A DNA stretch of 64,000 bases from Chrysopilus asiliformis (GCA_964034945.1 OZ035963.1:48439032-48503031); one strand, 5' to 3'. Positions 10,598 to 23,498 are shown, counted from the first letter of the stretch. The notes: a model not told the origin generated them from the sequence alone. A program made the numbers and translations.

Positions 10598-11160
10598 CAG
10601 TGGCGGCTCGTGTATATTTGAAATGAGGAGGCAAAGTTTTTTTTTAGTTCTATAAAAATTTTTATGATACGACCACAGAACTATATAACATAGAACAACT
10701 GTCACCATACAAAGCTCTGCTGAAAAATTGTCCCAAAAATATTTCCCTCTTTATCGTACTTGAACGCATTTACTGAACTGTATAAGGTCGCGAAATTCAA
10801 ATTTCGTTTGCCGCGAAATTCAAATTTCACAAGTTTGAGACTAACTTTAGGCGTCAAACACTAACTTTAGTTTTAACTAACTTTAGGCGCCGTAAAAAAA
10901 TCTCTTGCTTAGCAGAAGCTGTATGAAAGTATTTGTACGAATCGGAGGCTAGCCTCTATGAAGGGAATTTGTAGTTTATGTTTTAGAGAATTCGACATTA
11001 GAGAATAGGATTTTCTTTTAAATTATTATTTTCTGAACATACAGGTTTTTATTCAGTCCATTATGGTATAAAAAATTAAAGGCATACGTTAGAAAAACAT
11101 TTTTATAAAATGTTATGAGGAGGCAATTCCTCCGTTGCCTCCCCTATAAAGCCGCCACTG
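10598..11160. mobile_element. hAT MITE, CAGTGGCGGC family, copy 1
   Basis: Terminal inverted repeats CAGTGGCGGC and GCCGCCACTG, with an exact 8-bp target duplication CGAATATC at 10590-10597 and 11161-11168. The 8-bp duplication and CAGNGG-type end are hAT hallmarks. Subterminal GAGGAGGCAA motifs occur at both ends. Length is 563 bp with no transposase. Another full copy is at 63.3 kb and an internal fragment at 29.6 kb. Confidence 0.9.
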
Positions 11161-11221
11161 CGAATATCACCATACGGGTTTTCAATAATTGCCAAATTGG
11201 CAATTATAGCTTTTGTTATGT

Positions 11222-12966
11222 TTTTTATAGATATTCTTTTACTGAGAAAATTTATTTCCTGAACGATTAGAAAATTTTCCAAAAATCAAAAAAAAATCCT
11301 CGTATTATAATTACTTTCAAAACGGGTTTTTCCTCAGACAGTTTTACCATTTTGTCTGTGTGTTGCGATTGTCAATTTAGATTTTCTATCATTATGGTGT
11401 CAGCCTATTATAGATAGATAGACACAGCGGCTGTTTCTTTGTCATCGCGAAAGATCTATGGCGTGCTTAATTAAAATAATCAATTTGTTTTACACACGGA
11501 TTCTGTTCATTTGTTCTCGTGTCGCGTCGTCTTTTGATCTCGAAAACTCTTGAGGTGTGATCGTTGAGTTTTCTTTTGAGACAGAAAGGAAAATTTTAAT
11601 GAAAATATCGAAAGCACTGAAACGGAATTAAAATTGAAACGATAAATTGCTAGCAGTGTGTTTGTCATCCATCTGATCACTGTGATCGGTTGATTTTGTG
11701 GGTTGAAAAACAGATTTTCCACATTGATTTGGTTTTTTTTCCTATTTGCATCCACCCCGCCTGTGTACGTCCACAAATAAAATAAAATACAATGCGATTT
11801 TTTTTCGAGAAATTTAGTTTGTTCATCAACAAAGTCGTGAATGTTGCTACACGATCGTCATTTTATAGACAACAATATTTGAGTTTTCATTAATTTTCAT
11901 TTCATTTCATTTTCTATAGTGAGGCAACGTGAATCCTGTGGAAATTTTCGATTTCGCTCGGTGTCTCAATATCACAAATATTCCTTGGCTAATGTCCAAA
12001 TGTAATAAAATTTTAGAGAGAATTAAGCACAGACGAAATAAACCAGCAAAAAAAATCTGTTATTTGGGATTTAGAGATGATTTTATTTATTGTTTTCAGA
12101 ATAAATAAATTATCATGTATTTTGATCATGTCATTTTTTTTTCAATTTTGTCGTCTCGTCTCATCTTATATCGTGTCATGCCGTTGTGATTCTTAGAAGA
12201 AATCAATTAGGATTCGGTTGGTATGGCTTCGCAATAGACGGAGGAAAATCTCGAAAAAAAACTACAATAAAATAAATCGAAGAAAATTTCAATGACTTGA
12301 AAAATTCTTTAGGTTATATGCATAGTTAATTTGATTTTCTTGGCAATGTCTTGTCTTTGACTTTAAAATTCAGTTGGTGAAATTTTGAACAAAATTTCCT
12401 ACGATTTTTTTTTGTCATTCGATAAAACTGTTTAAATTGACAGTGTGTGAAAATGTTAAATACCACAGTCTGTAATTTAGTTATTTGATCAGTTTAGTGG
12501 GGCCAAATGCTCAGTCAAAGTTCACATTAATCTGATTCTCCCCATTTTTGAGCCTGACATCGTCAACGACGTCGACAGCATACGAGCGTCTGACATATGA
12601 TCTCAAATAGCTTTTTGCATTCCCCCAATTTGTCTTCATCTCTTGCATAGTTTTTTACATTTTGCACTTTTAAATGCGATTTGTTTAAACAAGAACCAAA
12701 TGATTTTTCTTATACATAAAAAAAAATCGTAAAGGGGGTGATTTTATTTATTTTAGTTTTACTTCATTGTTGAGTTTTCATTAATATATTATATATGTGT
12801 GTCTCAATGTTTAATCCAACATAATGCTAAAACGTGATTACCGATTGTGATAACAATTGAGTAGACAAATTACTTGAAAAATAAATGATAGAATACCTGA
12901 TATTGACCTCCCCTCTCTTTTTTGTTGATAACCATTTTTCTGATAACTATCGAACCGTTTGACCCA
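11222..12966. other. non-repetitive unannotated stretch
   Basis: No gene or mobile element recognised. Base composition is more even than in the repeats. It could be intronic regulatory DNA of cut, but nothing specific can be read. Confidence 0.4.
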
Positions 12967-13238
12967 CACTCAGAAAAATGTTCAGGTCAACTTTTTGTCA
13001 GGTTAACTCTGACCTTACAGAGGTTTCTGTAAGCCAGCTAGCGGTCAGAGTTAACCTATCTAAGGTCAACTCGTGCAGCTCCCAATGCCCTACTTCACCT
13101 GCTGGTGACTTAATTTCAGAATTTCTCCGACCACAGGTCAACTCAGTTTTACTTGCCCACATGCAGGCGAACGCGCGCCTGCTCGAGGCCAATTACGCCG
13201 TATGTAGGTCGTCGAGTTAGCCTCCATTTTTCTGAGTG
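12967..13238 (+). mobile_element. CACTCAG MITE, copy 1
   Basis: Inverted ends CACTCAGAAAAATG and CATTTTTCTGAGTG, flanked by CA on both sides. An internal inverted pair GGTTAACTCTGACC/GGTCAGAGTTAACC is present. Two more highly similar copies lie at 26.5 kb (inverted) and 32.3 kb. No coding capacity; an 80-codon frame is open in copies 1 and 2 and cut short by an 11-bp deletion in copy 3, which simply reflects their recent common origin. Confidence 0.8.
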
Positions 13239-14473
13239 CATCTGAATGCTGTTTTCCGTTTTAAATAAAGGATTTTTCAGATAAGCATCTGCCATTAAAA
13301 GATTCATCCAGCCACCAAATCCTTCTCCCACTTTCTCAGCTTGTCATTATTGAACAAGTCGTACCTTAAACAAATTTCCCGCCGCACTTCAATCAACCTA
13401 CCTCCGGCCATTGTAGCCCCTCGCCTGCTATCTTCTGAGCTGCTAAAGCGATTTTCATAAAATTTTTGTCTCTAAAAAAATCTAGCGTCAAGGAAATTCA
13501 CTTCCCAATAACCCCTTTCATCCGCCCTGCAATCTTCTGAATCGCTGAAGAGTTTTATATCAGGGTTTTACCAAAAGATAGCTAAGTTTAGCGCAAGGCC
13601 GAAGGCCGAGGGGAGTAGAGGTCCCAGATCATGTAAAAAGGTTTTTTTTAATAAAATCTTCAAAACTTTAACATCTTTACATTGAGCGAAAATTGTCATT
13701 AGATTGAACGGAAAAGCAGTCGAATCAAGTAAAATCTTTGGCAAAATTTGGGCCAATGGTTTTTTTGACAAAAAAAACAAATCTGAAAATATGGGCATCA
13801 AATATCTTGCAAAAACTAACTCGAACTAATTTCCTGATGGAGATATTGTCTTTAAATTATTTTTTTATTCAGGTTCATGAAAACTAAAGAAATATCGTGT
13901 GGCATAATCTCAAAAAAAGTGGCATAATTTTCCGGAAAATCATATCGCCATCTTTGACATTCTGCGTGCATAAAAACAAAGAAAATACATTTGTTTTGCG
14001 CCGCCAACAACGATGACGATTCTCTCTGGTTCTCTTTTCTACTCGCTATTGAGTAAAGCGCTCATATAATTGCCTTTAAAACGAATGCTCGGCTATTTGT
14101 TTTGACTGCGGCGTGGTGTTAGAAAGCGCGCTCTATCAGCCAGTCAAATTAACTGATTTGGTTTTTGTTTTCAATACTTTCCATTGAAATAATTTTTTGA
14201 TGCATTTAAATTAAATACAAGACATTTGTTTTAAATAACTTGCATTTAAAATGAATGAGTATTTGTTTTAACTAATTTATCTTTTAATTCAAGTAAAAAA
14301 CATTTGATTTTGGACTGTAAATAAAAAACATCCAGATCAAATAACGGTTCTTATCCAACTACATGCCCGATTTCTCTCCGTGTACCTGTCTTCAAAATGT
14401 CGAAAAAATTTATACGTCAAAAAATCGCATCAAAAAGTTACAGAAAGTTTTTTTTTAAATAGCAAAAGATCCT

Positions 14474-14561
14474 AACTGCATTTTTGATATATAAGACGTA
14501 TCTGCCACTAAATAAGATAAACTTCTGCTGGCAGATACGTGCCATACACCAAAAATGCTAG
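14474..14561. repeat. imperfect inverted repeat
   Basis: GCATTTTTGATATATAAGAC...TCTGCCA is mirrored by TGGCAGATACG...CCAAAAATGC around a short centre. It could be a small MITE; no clear duplication was seen. Confidence 0.5.
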
Positions 14562-17123
14562 TAAAGGAAGTTGAAAAAATTGGAAAAATGTTACTGTCTC
14601 ACAAACATCTTCAGATGTAAAAAAAACATCAAATCTATAAAATTTCCAACCATTCTTCTACTTCCCTTACACCGTCCGATCTCTTGAAATCATGCATTGA
14701 ATAATATGGTGGGTGGTCACTGGACAAAGTAAAAGTAATAATTACAGTGCAAAAGGTTAGCACACAGAAAGCTTAAGTGTTGTACACTTTTATTACCTTA
14801 AACATAGACGGATCTCCTCTAGGAATGTGGCATGGGTCAACAACCCTCACCCATCACAGCTGGCAAATGAACCCCAAAAAATGCCATTCCTTCAGTTTAA
14901 GAGAAAGTCCTCCCCAAAAAAATATACTCGTTGAACTTGGGGACTTGATATACACGTAGTATTTCTATAAATTTCATGTAGATATAATAAACACTCTTGA
15001 TCCCCATTTATGTATAAGTCGAAGTCGAAGTCGAAGGTAACATCATAGAGAACAGCATAACAAACTCAAGGGCAAAAAGGGTTAAAAAAAAGTCCCCCCA
15101 AACAACCAATGCCACTATGGTCAAGTGACATGAATGCTTGTGACCTTTTTTCTGTGCATTTTCTCTGTATACACGAAATAGGACACTGCCGTACAAACGT
15201 AGAGTAGCCAGTAGCCAAGATAACATTTGGATTATTGCTTTAAGTGTATATGGTGGCGTTGTATTGTTGTATTCATTGTCCTTGCCCTTGGACACTCGCT
15301 TTAGTACACTGTTGAATCTATTGGCTCCCGATGATTCGGTACTGTTCAACAATTTTAATAAGAAGACAAGTGGACGCCATACCGTATTTAAATATGGAAT
15401 GGGAACACTGGATGCTGTTCAGTCGTTCCCGATTCTTGTCCTTTTTTTTACAATTCCTTTGTTAATGTGTGTCTTTTTCTGGGGATCAGGGAGAACGATT
15501 TCTGCTGCTAAACAACGAGCAGTGAAAAGGACACTTTATAGTACAATAACTTTAAACCCATCTCCTCTTAACGGTTGCGTACCGTTGTGCGACACACGTG
15601 TATAATAATATTCAGTAGACTCCCTTCGGAATTTGTCCTTTGCCATCCGGCGGCACACCGCTCAGTATAATCTAGTTGTAGAAGGCCATCGAAAGAGTTT
15701 AAGACGAGAGAAGGGTTACATCAGGTTAAAGTATGTATTTTTATGTTTAAGCTGTAAGAGTCCTACAATGATTCTCCCATAACTCCTGTACGGGTACGGA
15801 AGGAAGGTCTTATGACTGAATGCTTGGGTGACCAGCCAACACTCGAAACTCTTTTCGAGATGATGGTGGTCGACAGTCAACAGTCGACAGTGGCTGATGA
15901 TGTCGACAACCAACATAAAAAGGACGAAACCAAGGATTTCTGATGGTGGTGCCTTATTGTTAGATCGTACACTTATTCCAAATATACATACTTCCATATA
16001 CGAGAAACGTCCAAAGTATGAGTTCTTATTATGGAACCAACACATGGAAGACGGTGGTATAATTTTTCACATCTATGCCGTCATTGTAAGGGATTTTCTC
16101 TAGGATATTTTCCTTCTGCGTTCATGGGTTAATTGCTTGATAATGCAACGGTTGGCTTCCGGTCGTTTTCTCATACTTACGACGTCCAGCTCAAGTCTCG
16201 GCTGAAATAAGTACTTGCCGCTACGGTCGTCTACAATTTAAAGGGCAGATCCTAAAGTAGAACTCAGTCCAGTTGATCAGAGTCTTTAGCAACAGTAGGG
16301 AAAATTATTAAATTCGATTTGTCACCTTTCCCGGCCGTTACCGCATCGGCAGACAGGAAAAGGAAAACCACACCATTCACCCGTCGTGAAATAGGCTCCG
16401 GGAGGGTTAGTAAAACCAACAAAAGCAGCCATGGATCCAATGAATTTCCTTCAACCCTCACGTTTGTTACAAAAACAAAATTTGCTGAACGACTAACTTC
16501 ACCTTCTATGTGCGAAAAATCAAACGATTATGATTTTTTTTTTCTTGCATCAACAAATTGAATTAATTACTAAAAATCAGATTCGGCGGAAATCAAAGAG
16601 TTTAAATAAAAGTTCAAATAATCCTGGTTGCAATTGAAAGATAATTTTCCAGCTTTTTTACTAAAGAATTTTCCGATTTGGAACTTTTGTTATATCGGTT
16701 TCATTGCAATCGAAATTATACTTGAATTTATGCTTTTGTTATCCGGAGAAATGATTTTTTTAGAAGTATACATAATTTTGCAAGCCTTTTTACACTCGGG
16801 AAAATTTTCTGCTATTTTTGTAAAGCGGTTTGGAATAATTTGAAAAAAAAACGCTATATAACGCAGTCTACCCTGTTCAATTGCTATTGAGTTTTAAAGT
16901 CTCTTTAAAGAAAATTTATGGCACCTCCACACTCTTGACAAATGCAGGCAAAGTATGGCAAGCGAAAATGTAAATGGCACGTTCGCCTTGATCCACGGTG
17001 ATTCGCCTAAGTTTGACTACATTTGTGTAAGTCCAGCTAATGTGCAAATCCCTCTGGTCCTGGTTTCCCCTGTCTTAAGGAGTTCAGTTCTGTGTGACGA
17101 AGACATACATATCATCTGATATA

Positions 17124-17220
17124 GTTAGGGAGACCATATATTTTCTACGGTCGGAAAGGGGGTGACGAAATGTAAAGAAGTTAGGGACACCATATATTTT
17201 CTACGGTCGGAAAGGGAAAG
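17124..17220. repeat. 56-bp tandem duplication
   Basis: GTTAGGGAGACCATATATTT starts one unit and GTTAGGGACACCATATATTT the next, 56 bp later. Both continue through CTACGGTCGGAAAGGG. Confidence 0.85.
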
Positions 17221-18327
17221 TGTAAGGAAATTTTTATATTAAGCGTCAAACATCCCACTGCTGAAAAATTATTTCATGAACTCTACGTCGCAGACGAAAT
17301 TCTTTTAGAAAAATGCGCTAGAGGCAGTAATTTCCGAAGACCCAGGCATTGCTGGTGATGTTGAACTTTTCACATATTTTTTCGCCCCATTTTTTTCGCA
17401 GTGTACGGAAAGCCTCAAGACCGAAGAGAAAAATCCGTCCTTCGAACTTTTGGTACCGAAATCAGTTTATCGAAATGCATATTAAATGCGAACAAAATCG
17501 AATCGTCAATTTGGTAAATATGCTAAATCAGAACGAATTCGTGAATCAGCAGGAAGAAAAAAACCATGAAAACTCGATATGGATGGCTTCAAAGGCAATA
17601 TGCAAAAAGGACGATGTTTTTTTTCGCAAATGAATATTAATTGCTGTCGATAGAGGTCTATGGATTAATGTTTCGTACTTGATTTTTTACGAGAAATCAT
17701 TCATTAAATTTTAGGGAGACATTTTGAATATTTGACTGACATCAAACGATTTATTCGTTGATTTCTGGCTGTCAATCGGATTGAAGGAGCACTTATTTGT
17801 TTATGTTGGAAATTTTCCTATTTTTCATGTCCTGTTTTTCCACTGCTCTGTTGAAATGATTTCAGTTAATGGGTTATTATGCAGTCTTTGTAGGGAATAT
17901 ATTTGGCCGATTTGATGCTTTGAATTGGAAATTTGTGATTATATACAAAAGGGTTCGAAAAACTAAAAATTCGATTTTTTTTTGTGGGCTAGCAAATCCT
18001 TGTCTTAATCAAAAATTTAATTTCGAGGGACTAGGATTAAAGTTTTAGAGTGATTTACCCAAATATTCCATTAAACATTCACCAAATCGACTGATTTAGT
18101 CCAGTGATGAATTATATAGGGTAAAGGAGGCTATATTGGTTCATGAGGCAAATGTATCACTAAATTTATTGTAATTTTTAATGGATTCATCACTCCAAAA
18201 GCTAAGCACCCCACTTCCCGCTTTTATTGTTCTAAAAAAATCGAATTTAAGTTGATTAAGTCTTACTTTAAAATCATATGAAAGCCATTGATTTAAAGTA
18301 ATGCCATAATGCTATGTAAAAATCATT

Positions 18328-18418
18328 AACACGTTGACTGGCCCGGGGGCTCCATCCCGCAACTGCGAGTCTTGCTATACACACATAATCTTGATATGTA
18401 AAAATAATGGTTTTCATA
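18328..18418. mobile_element. one end of a piggyBac-like MITE
   Basis: ATTAACACGTTGACTGGC matches the TTAA-CACRTTGACTGCC end of the element at 25.8 kb. The other end is not found; the GGGCGCG element directly follows. Confidence 0.4.
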
Positions 18419-18862
18419 GGGCGCGTTTATTTCGGTGCTAAGATGACACTGCCAATCTGGCAATGCCAAACTGGAAGTGTATATTGCGTGAACTGTCAAT
18501 TTTTTGTGGTTATGTGACTATTTCACCCAGGTACGATGGAGGAAAATAAAATCTTTGCAATATATAGCATGAAAAGGGCAGAACGAATTAGAAAAAGGAT
18601 AAATAAAACCAACAGGACCAAAAGGTAAGTTCACTCATCGCAAACAGCTGTGCGAAATACAAAATGTCACAATTTTGAGGTTAAAACAGCACTGCCAGAA
18701 TATAATTCCGTTCATACCGTCTGAAAATATCAGCGCTAAAAATTAGCAGTGCCAAAAACCCACTGCTCAACTGGCAGGCATTGCTAAAGTAGAATGCGTT
18801 TATACCGGCGCGCGGCGCTACATTGAAAAAACTGCCACTTTAACACCGGTATAAACGCGCCC
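18419..18862. mobile_element. MITE, GGGCGCGTTTAT family
   Basis: Ends GGGCGCGTTTAT and ATAAACGCGCCC are perfect inverted repeats flanked by ATA on both sides. Subterminal GTTTATACCGG/CCGGTATAAAC repeats the end motif inside. No coding frame. Confidence 0.7.
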
Positions 18863-18865
18863 ATA

Positions 18866-21800
18866 GATCCTTATTCATGTAGTGTCACCAGACTGATAAA
18901 AAAAATTATTATTTTAATCAAAAGGCACTAAAAAGTCAAAAATCTAAAAAGTCGCAATTTTTATTCTATAGTCTGGATGTCAATAAGAGACCATCAATAA
19001 TAAAAGTCACCCCATAAAAGATGTTTTTCAAAGCTATTATTGAATAGAGGTCCAGTATACCAGAAAGATCAATAGGACAATTAAAAATGTCCTCTATTTA
19101 TAAACTGTACTCAGGGACGAAAAAAAAGGTCTCGTCACCCCCCGGGAAAATTCGATTAGGTTCTGTAAATATAACGCGAATATTCTCTTTTACCCTTATT
19201 AGCATTAGGTGGCTTTTGCCACTGACCACTGACTAATAGCGAAATTTTGACATCTTTAGCCAAAGTGACTTAAAATAAGCGATTTTCCAGAAAGGTGTTT
19301 AAAAAAATTATTGCTGAATTTTCTAATCCGGCAACGGCAAATCCACATTATAGTTCCCTTATGAGTTGCAAACGTAATTAAGTTTTTCGGGTCCATCCGG
19401 AACAAGATGAACAACAAAATTTATACATAAAAAAGAACTTGATTTGGATGAAAATCAAGGAAAAACAATAAATAAATGTGCGCCGCAGGAAATTTTTTTT
19501 AAAAAGAATGTAGCACAGTTATTTAAATCAAGAGATACACAGTCCAATGAACATAAATTTTCACACTTTTTACGTGTTATAAATAATTGCAACATAAATT
19601 ATGAAAATACCAATAAAGTGAGATGCGCCGCAGGCCAACTGCTTGCGATTCTTTATGAGACATTGTTGAAAAAATGCGCCACAGGCGAAAAAATGTACTC
19701 TGGAACAACGTCTACTCGAAATAGAAACGTTTAGTTCCCGGGAGGCCGGGACAACATTCTTAAATCCATTACGTATGGTCACCCTAGCGTAAACTCACAG
19801 TTGCAACGTGAGTACAAACCTTTATAAGAATTACTACTCACTTGTTAAAGACAATTTTTTAAGAAAAAGTTTACAAAAAACCATTTCAAAACTCCTTTAA
19901 AAGAACTTTATCAAAAAACTCCAGTAAAGCATTTCCCTCACGGATTGTGGCAATAAATTGATTGTTATAGCCTTCAATATCAAAGCCTCACCCGACAATG
20001 GAAACACATCAAAAATCAATTAAACTGGTCTCCAAGCACTTTTCATTTTCAATGCGTTTATTTTTTCATCTGGATCGGAATCGTGTATAGGAAAACATTC
20101 CCCAATATTCAATCTCATATTTCCAAAGTGATTAATTTCTTTTCATTGCAAATCTCGACGCAATTCTGTCGTAGATATGTTTGTCCGACATCCTTTCCGC
20201 CATCTCGTATAACTCTTCAGCCCCCATCCGAACGGAAGCCCCCCACTTTTCAGGATTCCTCGCAGTACAACATAATACCCATGTCTGATTTTCAAACCCC
20301 AATCTTTCACGTATACGAAAAAAAAACGTATACGTCCTTAATCCGTACCGGACTGAGATTATGACGACCGACGATTCCGATGACTGTCATCACCAAGGGC
20401 TACCAGTGTCACCCTTCAAACCTGAAACAGGAACAGAAATCCCAGTCGCCTTCGCGTTTATCATCGTTCACCTTATCTTGTCGCCGATTGAAGGATTCAG
20501 GACTTTAATCATCACATAACTGAAGGTGGACAAAGGCGAACCTAATAACATGAAATGTCGATGAGAAATGAAACAAGTGACTCAATACCACTGCTACAAG
20601 GATAGATCCAGCTTCGGGGAACGCACAGATCCTGATTTCACCAGGATTACGTACGACTTTAACCATGTTCAGTTCATATATCTATATATGAAAAGATAAG
20701 GGTTGAAAATTGCTCCTCTACAATTCTAAGGTTGAATGACGCTGTATGACTACAGGATGTGAAGCATTCCATCCCGCACTTGAAACAGGATGTAAAGCAA
20801 TCATTTCCATCGAAAGGTCGTGGATGAGGAGGACGGATTTCCGATACCTTTAGTCAAGCGAAACAAATTGTCCTCAATAGGAAAAACCGCCACAAATACG
20901 CCAAAGAACAAAATTATTGAATCTGAAACTGGTCGAGAATATCGAATAGAAAATGACATTTTTTTCTCCGCCGATACAAGATTTTTTCCATCAGATCTGA
21001 AATTGCAGTCATTTTTTGTGGCTTTCAACACATCATCGGATGGGCGTCTTCAACAAGTACTCCAGGATCAATCATAAAGTTGATCCCACATTTGTATCCT
21101 GTTTTTTGTCCTCTATATTTCACCCCTGCCCTGCAAACAAATCGATTTGCGTTCAACATAGCATTTTTCAATGAATGTTTCAATGTTGATTGCTATACTC
21201 TGTTGATGGCCACTGAAACATTGGCAGTCACTCGATATATCTTTGAATGGCCGATAGTCGTGAGTCCTGGAGGATGTTTGCGATAAGGATGCAAGGCTGA
21301 CTCTGTAGCGATGCAAAAAAAAACACATAGAAGTGTGGCTAGGAAGGGGATCTCTTAAGTATGGTTAAGGGGTATCAAACTATATGGACGGACAAGGATT
21401 ACAGATTAATATCACGTCCTAGTGGTTTGCAAAGTACTTGAAGCTACCACCGTGCTATTGTATCGCATTGATAGGGAAAACTTTTGGCTTTTCAATCGGC
21501 CACAAGTGAAAAACTGTTTGAATTCCCCTGGGGTAATCGTTTTCCCGATCATCCTGATGATGATTATCGTAAATCCTGCATCCACTTCGCGATAATTCTC
21601 GCGGTGTCGACGAAGCAGCAAGTTTTCCCTGGTGCTTCCTTTGAAGCGAAATTTTTTTGGTTTTTCCGTTTTTCTGAATTTCCACGTGAACGATTGAAAG
21701 TAGAGATTTGAACGGTTTTTATATTTGCACAGTGAAATTGATGATGGAATCTATGCGGTAGTTTAATGCGATGAATGCATTGGGAAAAATACCACAAGAA

Positions 21801-22198
21801 TATGTGTCAGAGTTTTGATACCTACTCGTATTTTGTTTGATTTTTCGGTTTGCTGATTCGATTCAATAGGACACTAGTTGCTCCTGTTTCATGCTTTCCG
21901 ATGTGAATAATTCGAATTTATTTGTATTGATAGGAATGGATTTTCATTTGGCATTCAATAGAACGAACATTTGAGGTGAAAATGTTTTCAAAAAAAAAAA
22001 TAGTCAAGGGATTTGAATTTTTCTGCTGCGTTTTTGCAATTAAATTTCTTCAATATGGTTTGATAGTTATTAATATTTAAAATACAACCATAAAAATTTA
22101 TGAAAAAAATTTAAATAAAGATTTAAAATTAATGTAAATTTAAAACTCTATCTAAACAAGATTTTTTTTTTCTTGACTAAGTTCGTTGATGAGCAAAC
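18866..22198. other. unannotated stretch
   Basis: No gene recognised. Overlapping frames on opposite strands around 20.8-21.8 kb lack any recognisable domain. A fragment GGCCGGGACAACATTCTTAA near 19.74 kb resembles GCCCGGACAACATTCATAAA near 2.24 kb, suggesting a further dispersed repeat family. Confidence 0.4.
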
Positions 22199-22201
22199 TT
22201 A

Positions 22202-22411
22202 TGGTTCAACCACAATGAAGGCGACACCGTCGGCATATGCTTCTGTCTTGCGAAATCAAAACGTCACAACATCGTCATAGAATGTGGCGCCGAATGTGGT
22301 GGTTTTCATAAAACTCTCGTTGCGTTTACGTTAGTGGAAAAAAAATCCCGTCCGCCGCTGCCACTGCCGCTGGCGCTGGCGCTGCTTGCCGCCTTCACTG
22401 TGGTTGAACCA
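22202..22411. mobile_element. MITE, TGGTTCAACCACA family
   Basis: Inverted ends TGGTTCAACCACA and TGTGGTTGAACCA (with a further AATGAAGGCG/GCCTTCACTG match) are flanked by TTA on both sides (22199-22201 and 22412-22414). The interior has an unusually GC-rich CCGCTGGCGCTGGCGCTGC block. Harbinger-like by its duplication. Confidence 0.75.
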
Positions 22412-22615
22412 TTAGTCCATCCCATTCAGCGTTCTGCAATCTAATTCGTTTTTTTTTACTATCTTGAAAATTATGCATGGTTTCAAAAAATACATGGTGA
22501 CAAAAAAAAATTAATACGATTTCACATAACTATTCCATACATCAAAATTAAATGTCATCGTTTTTAAAATCACACGGTTTTATTGAAAACAACACTGTTC
22601 CCAACAGAGAGTAAG

Positions 22616-23007
22616 GGTACGTCCATAGTAAACCAGTTTCTCGCTTTATCGCTTTCCAGCCGCCAGTTTACGCTGGATAAAAACCCGAGTATGAATTGTC
22701 GTGTCCATAGTGAACCGGCTTCTCGCTTTCATAAGAATCAGCCGGCGTTTACCAGCTTTTACGGGAATCATTTTTTAATCCTTGTTAACGCCGGTAACCA
22801 GCTACAAGCCTGTTTTGACAGTTGTTGACGCGAAATAGCCATCGGTTCTGCAGTACAGGAGCGAGATTCACTATGACCATCACCTGCTAGAATCACGCTG
22901 GTTATTTAAGTACCGGCGTAAATCTCGCCGGAAAGCTGGTGCGCGAGAAAGCGAGAAGCTGGTGCGCGAGAAAGCGAGAAGCTGGTGTGCGAGAAAGCGA
23001 AAAGCCT
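22616..23007. mobile_element. GGGTACGTC Harbinger-like MITE, copy 2 (right end lost)
   Basis: Begins GGGTACGTCCATAGT after TAA and follows copy 1 (558-929) closely. Near its right end a 23-bp module (GCTGGTGCGCGAGAAAGCGA...) is triplicated at 22938-23003. The right terminal repeat is missing; the GGAGCCCAATG element starts at that point. Confidence 0.65.
22938..23003. repeat. 23-bp tandem triplication
   Basis: Three head-to-tail units of GCTGGTGCGCGAGAAAGCGA plus GAA, single in copy 1 of the same MITE. Confidence 0.85.
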
Positions 23008-23398
23008 CTGGAGCCCAATGAACGCAACGCGAACGCAACTCCAACGCTGTGAACTGTCACGCAGCGCAACATTTCAGCGGCAGAGCCCAATGGCATCTCG
23101 TGAAGTAATACAAGTGACATAATATAATGTGGTATAAAGTTGGCAAAATTACAAAAATGAGTAATTTTGAAGCGATAATTTGCTTTGTTGGTCTTTATCA
23201 ATTTTTCCTCGAACGACATTTTCCCAACTTCACTTTTATGAACTCTGAACGCAGAATTCTGCGGCAAAGTTAGAAGTTTGCAAATTTTTGCGTTGTAGTT
23301 GCGATCACTGCGTTCGATGTGCTCACTTCAAATGGTTTCTATGGAACAAACTTGTAAGTGACAGTTTCTGCGTTCACGTTGCGTTCATTGGGCTCCAG
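23008..23398. mobile_element. CTGGAGCCCAATGAACGC foldback/MITE, copy 1
   Basis: Ends CTGGAGCCCAATGAACGCAA and TTGCGTTCATTGGGCTCCAG are inverted repeats; both subterminal regions repeat GAACGCA. An expanded relative spans 29351-30630. No coding frame and no clear target duplication. Confidence 0.65.
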
Positions 23399-23498
23399 GC
23401 ATAACACTTGGTCGTTGGCGTTGTCGCATTGGGCACAAATTTAGACATCTTTTTCTATGAAAGATCTATATTTACACAGCCCAACCAAAAAAAATATC

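Larger units (their letters stand above)
10093..11221 (+). mobile_element. Helentron-like (GTCY)n element, copy 2, split by a hAT MITE
   Basis: Starts TATACCCGTATGGTG, carries a (GTCC/GTCT)n array at about 10224-10272, and ends with CACCATACGGG, the stem-loop AATTGCCA-aat-TGGCAATT and ATAGCTTTTGTTATGT. It is the same family as 1579-2202 in the opposite orientation. The hAT MITE at 10598-11160 splits it; removing the MITE and one duplicated octamer restores the continuous copy-1 arrangement. Confidence 0.7.
13239..18327. other. unannotated stretch
   Basis: No gene recognised. Short frames (for example 15008-15352 minus, 15264-15605 plus, 15716-16045 minus) overlap each other on opposite strands and show no domain. 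A 56-bp tandem duplication lies at 17124-17220. An imperfect inverted pair (CTGCATTTTTG...CAAAAATGCT) lies at 14474-14561. Confidence 0.4.

Noticed and set aside
12978..13220. 80-codon frame open in two MITE copies and partly in a third
   Set aside because: The copies are recent duplicates of one non-coding MITE; openness follows from identity. The opposite strand is also open and there is no domain.
15264..15605. 113-codon frame with a hydrophobic segment
   Set aside because: Overlaps an equally long frame on the other strand, and has no recognisable family, splice context or codon bias.
19444..19734. 96-codon frame
   Set aside because: Contains repeated GCGCCGCAGG/GCGCCACAGG words on both strands and an overlapping minus frame; no domain.
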